In this document: one piece after another, positions 6,676-10,702 of the stretch
How the letters are laid out: each line of letters opens with the position of its first letter
Numbering within the stretch: position 1 is the stretch's first letter
DNA from: Acidobacteriota bacterium
GTDB lineage: Bacteria; Acidobacteriota; Vicinamibacteria; Vicinamibacterales; JAFNAJ01
Direction: 5' to 3'
DNA length: 10,702 nucleotides
NCBI GenBank assembly: GCA_017860085.1
Contig: JAFNAJ010000052.1
Span: forward strand, 1 to 10,702
Translations under genes and position numbers: made by a program
The notes under the pieces: model-generated
Told to the model about the DNA's origin: nothing
What the model saw: the letters and a program-made list of their open reading frames with translations, nothing else
The model's database searches: none

Positions 6676-6704
6676 TCAGGGGACGACTCCGTCCAGATCC
6701 TCAC

Positions 6705-7007
6705 ATGCCGAGAATCCTGCTCTCGAAGGCCCAGCCCGGCCAGGTTCTCACGCGGCCCGTCACCACCTCGGCCGGCGTGGTCATGGTGCAGGCGGGCTCG
6801 CCGCTCACGCCGGCCCTCATCGAGCGCCTGACGAACTTCGGCGTCGATACGGTCGTCGTGGGCGATGACGCGGCACAGGCCGCCGGGGATACGCGTCCGA
6901 TGGAGGAGCGGGTTCGCGAAGTCGAGGCGCGTTTCCTCGGCCACGACCAGGACGACTGGATGATGACCCTCAAGCAGATTGTCATCGCCCAGCTCGCGCG
7001 TGACTGA
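6705..7007 (+). CDS. Small stand-alone domain resembling the N-terminal domain of HD-GYP/HDOD proteins
   Basis: This 100-residue soluble protein has no signal peptide. Residues 4-56 follow the pattern 'I-x-L-x3-x-PG-x-x-L-x-x-P-V...G-V-x-x-x-x-AG-x-x-L-T-x3-I-x-x-L-x-x-x-GV-x-x-V-x-V', familiar from the small domain found ahead of HD-GYP phosphodiesterase and related modules. The rest (about 65-100) is a charged helix and a Trp/Met-containing end. Here the domain is its own gene, five bases upstream of the HDOD gene, so the two products probably act together. No good Shine-Dalgarno sequence precedes the ATG; an AGGGGA about 22 bases upstream is too far away. The precise function is unknown and the family resemblance is from memory of the pattern. 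Confidence 0.78.
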   Translation: MPRILLSKAQPGQVLTRPVTTSAGVVMVQAGSPLTPALIERLTNFGVDTVVVGDDAAQAAGDTRPMEERVREVEARFLGHDQDDWMMTLKQIVIAQLARD

Positions 7008-7012
7008 CGGCC

Positions 7013-7846
7013 ATGCGCGACCGGGCCGTCGTTCGTGCGCGCGTCGAGGGCATCACCAAGATCCTGACGATTCCCACGATCGTGGGCCGCATCACGACGA
7101 TGGTGTCGTCGGGCACGGTGTCGGCCGGCGAGATCGCCGACGAAATCGGGAAGGACCAGATCCTCGCCGCCAAGGTGCTGAAGCTCGTCAACAGCGGCTT
7201 CTACGGCTTCCGGCAGCCCATCAGCACCATCACCCACGCGATGGTGCTGCTCGGCAACGACGTCGTCAAGACGCTGGTGCTCACCTCGTCGGTGCTCGAC
7301 ATCGTCAGCGCGATGAACGAGCACATCAAGGGGCTGTGGGAGCATTCGATAGGAACGGCCAGGCTCGCGGGGACGCTGGCGCAGAAGACCGAAGCCAAGA
7401 ACCCCGAGGAGATCGCCCTGTGCGGTCTGCTGCACGACATCGGGAAGGTGATCATCGCGCAGACGTTTCCCGAGGAGCATGCCGAGATCCGGCGCACCGT
7501 CAGTGCGCGGAATTGCCTGCAGATCGAGGCCGAGCAGGCGGTGCTCGGGGTCACCCATCCCGAGGTCGGCATGTGGCTGCTCAAGAAGTGGTCGTTGCCC
7601 GCCTCGCTGGTGAACCCGGTCGCCTACCACAGCAACTTCCACCCGCGCCGCGACTTCGCCGACCGGACGGCGATCGTGCACGTGGCCGACATCCTGTGCC
7701 GCGCGAAAGGGGTCGGGTACGCCGGCGACCACCGGATCCCGGCGCTCAATCGGGACGCGTGGGCGATGTTGCGCCTCGACATGGACGACATCGCCGAGGC
7801 GATGGCCAATCTCGAGGACGAGATCCGGTCAGGGCTCTTCGCCTGA
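7013..7846 (+). CDS. HDOD-domain signalling protein
   Basis: The 277-residue cytoplasmic protein is almost entirely an HDOD domain, a relative of HD phosphohydrolases used in bacterial signalling and regulation. Typical features are the early LAAKVLKLVNSGFYGFRQPISTITHAMVLLG block (about 51-81), LWEHSIGTA (His111), LLHDIGKV (His141-Asp142), THPEVGMWLL (His182) and the YHSN/VHVAD region (His206, His223). Unlike many HDOD proteins, it keeps most metal-ligand positions of active HD enzymes, so catalytic activity is not excluded. It has no attached receiver, GGDEF or EAL domain. It lies five bases after the small-domain gene, with which it is probably co-transcribed. Its last 18 bases overlap the end of the convergent DUF309 gene. 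Confidence 0.95.
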   Translation: MRDRAVVRARVEGITKILTIPTIVGRITTMVSSGTVSAGEIADEIGKDQILAAKVLKLVNSGFYGFRQPISTITHAMVLLGNDVVKTLVLTSSVLDIVSAMNEHIKGLWEHSIGTARLAGTLAQKTEAKNPEEIALCGLLHDIGKVIIAQTFPEEHAEIRRTVSARNCLQIEAEQAVLGVTHPEVGMWLLKKWSLPASLVNPVAYHSNFHPRRDFADRTAIVHVADILCRAKGVGYAGDHRIPALNRDAWAMLRLDMDDIAEAMANLEDEIRSGLFA

Positions 7847-8260
7847 CGGCGGCGTGAGACGTTCGCTGCCCACCAGCCACACCCTCGGAGCGAGCGACCA
7901 GTCGAAGGCATGGAGCCCCTCCGGCCCGAGCCGGACGATCTCGGCGAGCGCCCGCGACGCGTCGGCAAGGAGACGCTCGACGTTCACGTCCTGGCACGTC
8001 GGTGCGAACGGGCGCAGGTACATCTGGCCACGCCCCAGCATGTAGACGGCGCCGTGGTGGTTGTGACGGCGAAGGTGGTGAAAGGCGACGCCGATCTGCA
8101 GGATCCCCTGATACAATCGGCGCACCGGGCGGGGCTCCGCGCGCCACAGCGTCTCGAGCAGCTCGTGCTGCTCGTAGAATTCACCGCGGTTGAACAGCTC
8201 GATGGCGTCGAGCAGGAGGCTCGGCGGCGTTTCGGCGCACGCGGCCCGGCCGTCGGTCAC
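7829..8260 (-). CDS. DUF309-family protein
   Basis: A 143-residue helical protein with the DUF309 hallmarks FNRGEFYEQHELLETLW (23-39) and QGILQIGVAFHHLRRHNHHG (51-70), followed by A and a leucine-rich helical stretch. Members are small alpha-helical proteins of unknown biochemical role; the conserved Glu and His residues (E31-x-HE, HH, HNHH) suggest a metal or ligand site, which is inference. The GTG start at 8260 has a GGGGA about eight bases upstream on the minus strand. It is divergent from the SET gene with only 37 bases between them, and its 3' end overlaps the HDOD gene by 18 bases, which makes antisense interaction of the two messages possible. Confidence 0.88.
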   Translation of the reverse strand: MTDGRAACAETPPSLLLDAIELFNRGEFYEQHELLETLWRAEPRPVRRLYQGILQIGVAFHHLRRHNHHGAVYMLGRGQMYLRPFAPTCQDVNVERLLADASRALAEIVRLGPEGLHAFDWSLAPRVWLVGSERLTPPSGEEP

Positions 8261-8297
8261 GTCGAGTCCCCGGAGCCGGCATTCCTGATTTCAGAGC

Positions 8298-8810
8298 ATG
8301 GCAACGCGACGACCATCGGTTCAGTCCACTTCCTCCAAACGGTTCGGTCGGTCGGGCACGCGGTACGTCGAACGCGGGGGGCGTCGCTTCGTGGTTTCGC
8401 CCGACGCGGCGCTGCCCAGCGTCGAACGGCGCCGCTCAGGCTTGCACGGGTGGGGCATGTTCGCCCTCGAACGCATTCCGAAGAACAAGCGGATCATTGC
8501 ATACCTCGGTGAGATCGTCTCCCACCGGGAGAGTCTCGACCGGGAGTTGCGCTACCTCGAGCGCGGCCACATCTGGTGCTTCAAGCTCAACAGCCGCTGG
8601 GTCATCGACGCGGGGCACGGCGGCAACGACGCGCGGTTCATCAATCACGCCTGCACGCCCAACTGCTACTCGCAGGTCGTCGACGGCACGATCTGGATTC
8701 GAGCGGCACGCACCATCGCGCCCGGCGAGGAACTCACCTACGACTACCACACCGACGGCGACGGCTTGATCACGTGCCTCTGCCGGCCCGGCTGCCGCAC
8801 GAAGCTGTAG
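8298..8810 (+). CDS. Bacterial SET-domain protein lysine methyltransferase
   Basis: A 170-residue protein consisting of a basic N-terminus (residues 1-35, rich in Arg, Lys and Ser), a SET domain and a short post-SET zinc motif. The SET core shows SGLHGWGMFALERIPKNKRI (47-66, SAM-binding region), IAYLGEIVS (67-75), RFINHACTPNC (113-123, the NHxCxPNC signature of the pseudoknot) and GEELTYDY (143-150, catalytic Tyr). The C-terminus CLCRPGC (160-166) would complete the zinc site with Cys123, but its spacing is C-x-C-x3-C rather than the usual C-x-C-x4-C. It should transfer methyl groups from S-adenosylmethionine to protein lysine; the target is unknown. The ATG at 8298 has only a weak AGAG upstream. 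The hydrolase gene follows after three bases. Confidence 0.93.
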   Translation: MATRRPSVQSTSSKRFGRSGTRYVERGGRRFVVSPDAALPSVERRRSGLHGWGMFALERIPKNKRIIAYLGEIVSHRESLDRELRYLERGHIWCFKLNSRWVIDAGHGGNDARFINHACTPNCYSQVVDGTIWIRAARTIAPGEELTYDYHTDGDGLITCLCRPGCRTKL

Positions 8811-8813
8811 AGC

Positions 8814-9479
8814 GTGGGCATGGTGTTCGTCTACCTGCACGGTTTCGCGTCGTCGGCCGGGTCGTCGAAGGGGCGGTTCTTCGCCGAGCGGTTCGCCCGG
8901 CACGGCCTCGTGCTCGAGCGTCCCGACTTCAACGGGCCGGAGTTCGCCACCCTGACGGTGTCGCGGATGATCCGCCAGGCGGAGGGTGCGATGGCCAGCC
9001 TGCCGCCAGGCCCCAGGGTGGTCATCGGGTCGAGCCTCGGGGCCCTCGTGGCGTGGCACGTGGCGGCCCGGGCCGAGGCACGGGGGGCGGGCCTGTACCG
9101 ACTCGTCCTGTTGGCCCCGGCGTTCGACTTTGGCCTCCGCGACCTGGCCGCCGAGGCCGACGAAGGGGTGCGACACTGGCGCGAGCGTGGCTGGTGGGAG
9201 TGCGACCACCACGCCTACGGGGAGCGCCTCCGCGTGGGCTACGACCTGTACCAGGATGCCGGCCGGCTGAACGCCCGTGAGGCCCGGGTCTCAGTGCCCA
9301 CGCTCGTGTTCCAGGGGCGCGGCGACGAGGTCGTCGACCCAGCCATGGTCGTGCGGTTCGTGACGGACCGACCCAACGTTACGCTGCGCCTCGTCGACGA
9401 CGACCACCAGTTGCTGAAGAGCCTCGACGTCCTCTGGGCCGAGACCGAGCAGTTCCTCGGGCTGACGGCCAGCCGGTGA
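8814..9479 (+). CDS. YqiA/YcfP-like alpha/beta hydrolase (esterase)
   Basis: A 221-residue single-domain serine hydrolase. It opens with FVYLHGFASS (5-14, HGF oxyanion-hole motif). The nucleophile elbow is GSSLG (72-76, Ser74), the acid is likely Asp171 in QGRGDEVVD, and the catalytic histidine is His198 in DDDHQL. Length and motifs resemble the YqiA/YcfP esterase group, whose natural substrates are mostly unknown; there is no signal peptide, so it acts in the cytoplasm. The start could be the GTG at 8814 or the ATG at 8820, differing by two residues; both lie right after the SET stop, so the two genes are likely co-transcribed. There is no evident functional link to SET methylation. Confidence 0.9.
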   Translation: MGMVFVYLHGFASSAGSSKGRFFAERFARHGLVLERPDFNGPEFATLTVSRMIRQAEGAMASLPPGPRVVIGSSLGALVAWHVAARAEARGAGLYRLVLLAPAFDFGLRDLAAEADEGVRHWRERGWWECDHHAYGERLRVGYDLYQDAGRLNAREARVSVPTLVFQGRGDEVVDPAMVVRFVTDRPNVTLRLVDDDHQLLKSLDVLWAETEQFLGLTASR

Positions 9480-9678
9480 CGGCCGTGCGGAACCTGAGGC
9501 GCCCCCGGCGCATCCTAGAGGCTAACGCTCAACGGCGTTGACACGACGGGGCGGGTTCTGTGGCCGGACAGCCGCACCCGTCCTCGGCGCCACCCGCTCG
9601 CGGCTGGCTTCGCTGTCATCACAGGTGAGCTGAGGGACCTCGAAACAGACCGGGTCGGGGACAAGCGGTGAGGACCTG
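9480..9678. other. Intergenic region upstream of msrP, with structured segment
   Basis: These 199 bases hold no gene I can support. A compact palindrome CAACG-G-CGTTG lies at 9530-9540. Further on, GACGGG (9545-9550) pairs with CCCGTC (9577-9582) and, inside, TGTGGC (9559-9564) pairs with GCCGCA (9571-9576) through one G-U pair, giving a bulged hairpin. It lacks a T-run, so it could be a factor-dependent terminator region of the hydrolase transcript or a leader structure of msrP. A GAGGA at 9670-9674 serves as ribosome binding site for msrP. Confidence 0.45.
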
Positions 9679-10635
9679 ATGCTGATAAAGCGGGTGCCGG
9701 ACATGCCGGCCTCGGAGATCACGGACGAGCGGCTGTACTGGGGTCGCCGCCAGTTCCTGCGCGCCGTCGCGGGCACGGCAGTCGGGACCGCCACGCTGTG
9801 GTCGCCCGCCTCGCCAGCGGTCGAAGCCCTCGAAGCGCAGGCTTCGCTGCAGGGCCTTGAGAAGAGTGGGCTCAGCACGACCGAGGAGCCCAACAGCTTC
9901 GACGACATCACGAGCTACAACAACTTCTACGAGTTCGGTCTGGACAAGGAGGACCCGCGGCGCTACGCGGGGCGACTCAAGACCCGGCCATGGACCATCA
10001 AGGTGGACGGCGAGGTCGGAAAGCCCGCCGAGTATGCCTTGGACGACCTGATCAAGCTCAACCAGCTCGAAGAGCGCATCTACAGGTTCCGCTGCGTCGA
10101 GGGATGGTCGATGGTGATTCCCTGGGTCGGGTTCCCGTTGGCTGCCGTGCTGAAGCGCGTGGAACCGACCTCGCGCGCGAAGTATGTGGCGTTCACGACG
10201 CTGCTGCGTCCATCAGAGATGCCAGGTCAGCGCACCGACGTCCTGGAGTGGCCCTACGTGGAGGGCCTCCGTCTCGACGAGGCCATGCACCCGCTGACGA
10301 TCCTCGCGGTCGGGCTGTACGGAAAGACGTTGGTCAACCAGAACGGCGCGCCCATCCGCCTGGTCGTGCCCTGGAAGTACGGCTTCAAGAGCATCAAGTC
10401 GATCGTCCGCATCTCGCTGGTCGAGAAACAGCCGCCGACGTCGTGGAACCGTTCTGCGCCGCAGGAATACGGCTTCTACTCAAACGTCAACCCGGACGTG
10501 GATCACCCCCGCTGGAGCCAGGCGCGCGAACGGCGCATCGGCGAGTTCTTCCGGCGCAAGACGCTGCCGTTCAACGGTTACGCCGACCAGGTGGCGGGTC
10601 TTTACGCGGGCATGGACCTCCGCAAGCTCTACTGA
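9679..10635 (+). CDS. msrP: MsrP (YedY-type) periplasmic molybdopterin methionine sulfoxide reductase
   Basis: The catalytic subunit of the MsrPQ system, which reduces methionine sulfoxide in periplasmic proteins using electrons passed from the quinone pool by MsrQ. The 318-residue protein has a Tat signal: RRQFL at 23-27 followed by a hydrophobic stretch (about 28-48). The mature part has the sulfite-oxidase-type molybdopterin fold, with the Mo-ligand cysteine Cys139 in FRCVEGWSMVIPW, then GFPLAAVLK and LPFNGY-type C-terminal blocks characteristic of YedY. The length matches the family. The ATG at 9679 is chosen because the opening MLIKR...SEIT is typical and a GAGGA lies close upstream (short spacing); an ATG at residue 9 is possible. 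In E. coli the pair responds to reactive chlorine through HprSR; no such regulator is visible here. Confidence 0.95.
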   Translation: MLIKRVPDMPASEITDERLYWGRRQFLRAVAGTAVGTATLWSPASPAVEALEAQASLQGLEKSGLSTTEEPNSFDDITSYNNFYEFGLDKEDPRRYAGRLKTRPWTIKVDGEVGKPAEYALDDLIKLNQLEERIYRFRCVEGWSMVIPWVGFPLAAVLKRVEPTSRAKYVAFTTLLRPSEMPGQRTDVLEWPYVEGLRLDEAMHPLTILAVGLYGKTLVNQNGAPIRLVVPWKYGFKSIKSIVRISLVEKQPPTSWNRSAPQEYGFYSNVNPDVDHPRWSQARERRIGEFFRRKTLPFNGYADQVAGLYAGMDLRKLY

Positions 10636-10637
10636 GC

Positions 10638-10702
10638 GTGGCCGAGCCAGCGCGGGTCAGACGCCAGGTGCTGAAGGCGGCCGTGTTTGTCGCGGCCACG
10701 AT
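10638..10702 (+). CDS. msrQ: Start of a probable MsrQ heme membrane subunit (cut by window end)
   Basis: A GTG two bases after the msrP stop opens a frame that runs to the window end, giving about 21 residues: a short basic opening (AEPARVRRQ) followed by a hydrophobic stretch (LKAAVFVAAT) that looks like the start of a first membrane helix. MsrQ, the heme-b quinol-linked partner of MsrP, normally follows msrP directly, so position is the main argument. The visible sequence is too short for a family call by itself. Confidence 0.45.
   Translation, partial: MAEPARVRRQVLKAAVFVAAT

Larger units (their letters stand above)
6549..6704. promoter_or_regulatory. Divergent intergenic region with two dyads
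   Basis: These 156 bases separate the minus-strand Crp/Fnr gene from the plus-strand small-domain/HDOD pair and must hold promoters for both. Two inverted repeats stand out in relatively AT-rich patches of a GC-rich sequence: TTCTATC (6557-6563) with GATAGAA (6600-6606), and TTCAAG (6657-6662) with CTTGAA (6670-6675). Either may be an operator, including one for autoregulation by the adjacent regulator. No intrinsic terminator is visible. The repeats are read directly; the binding role is inference. Confidence 0.45.

Noticed and set aside
6671..6678. TTGAATCA as an FNR box
   Set aside because: The FNR site is TTGAT-N4-ATCAA; the spacer is absent here, so it does not fit on its own.
9520..9540. 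Resemblance of gctaacgctcaacg to an integron attC half-site
   Set aside because: The RYYYAAC core is not matched exactly, no GTTRRRY partner core follows, and there are no cassette-like genes around.
9538..9543. Perfect TTGACA -35 box upstream of msrP
   Set aside because: At 16-18 bases spacing the sequence is GC-rich (tggccg and neighbours) with no -10-like hexamer.
9522..9911. 129-residue minus-strand frame covering the gap before msrP
   Set aside because: About 60% of it lies antisense to the msrP start and Tat signal, and it shows no family features.
1..10702. Mobile elements, CRISPR repeats, tRNA genes or a defence island
   Set aside because: No transposase or integrase, no direct repeats at array spacing and no tRNA-like cloverleaf were seen; base composition looks even across the window.

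Overview
The window is a gene-dense, strongly GC-rich bacterial chromosome segment with no RNA genes, insertion sequences or CRISPR arrays that I can see. The first half is a nitrous oxide reductase (nos) cluster. The gene order nosZ-nosB-nosD-nosF-nosL-nosY, with the multispanning protein NosB directly after NosZ and no nosR in view, is the clade II ('atypical', Sec-exported) type. Together with the base composition, the bacterial SET-domain gene and the MsrP-type enzyme, this fits a soil- or sediment-type organism such as an Acidobacteriota (Vicinamibacteria-like) member. That taxonomic placement is inference; no marker gene in the window settles it.

Layout. 1-1494: 3' three quarters of nosZ, with five likely CuZ histidines and the complete CuA site. 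1495-1607: a spacer holding a strong GC-rich hairpin. 1608-5848: nosB, nosD, nosF, nosL and nosY, each downstream gene starting with a GTG that overlaps the previous TGA (GTGA) at all four junctions, so they look like one translationally coupled unit. 5859-6548 (minus): a Crp/Fnr-family regulator, convergent with nosY and 10 bases from it. 6705-7846: a two-gene unit with a stand-alone small domain like the N-terminal domain of HD-GYP proteins, then an HDOD signalling protein. 7829-8260 (minus): a DUF309 protein. 8298-9479: a SET-domain protein methyltransferase and a YqiA-like alpha/beta hydrolase. 9679-10635: the Tat-exported molybdopterin enzyme MsrP, followed at the right edge by the first codons of what is probably its membrane partner MsrQ.

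How it works together. NosZ reduces N2O to N2 in the periplasm. NosD, the NosFY ABC transporter and the lipoprotein NosL are the known maturation set for the CuZ [4Cu:2S] centre (sulfur and copper supply). NosB is a clade II-specific membrane protein without an assigned function. The Crp/Fnr protein lacks the Fe-S cysteine cluster of FNR and is a plausible but unproven respiratory regulator of the cluster. MsrPQ repairs oxidised methionine in periplasmic proteins.

I do not see a clearly new multi-gene system. The best leads are the nosZ-nosB hairpin, the uninterrupted GTGA coupling with nosL placed between the ATPase and permease genes, the unassigned NosB protein, the possible leaderless promoter and dyads around the Crp/Fnr gene, and the split small-domain/HDOD pair.
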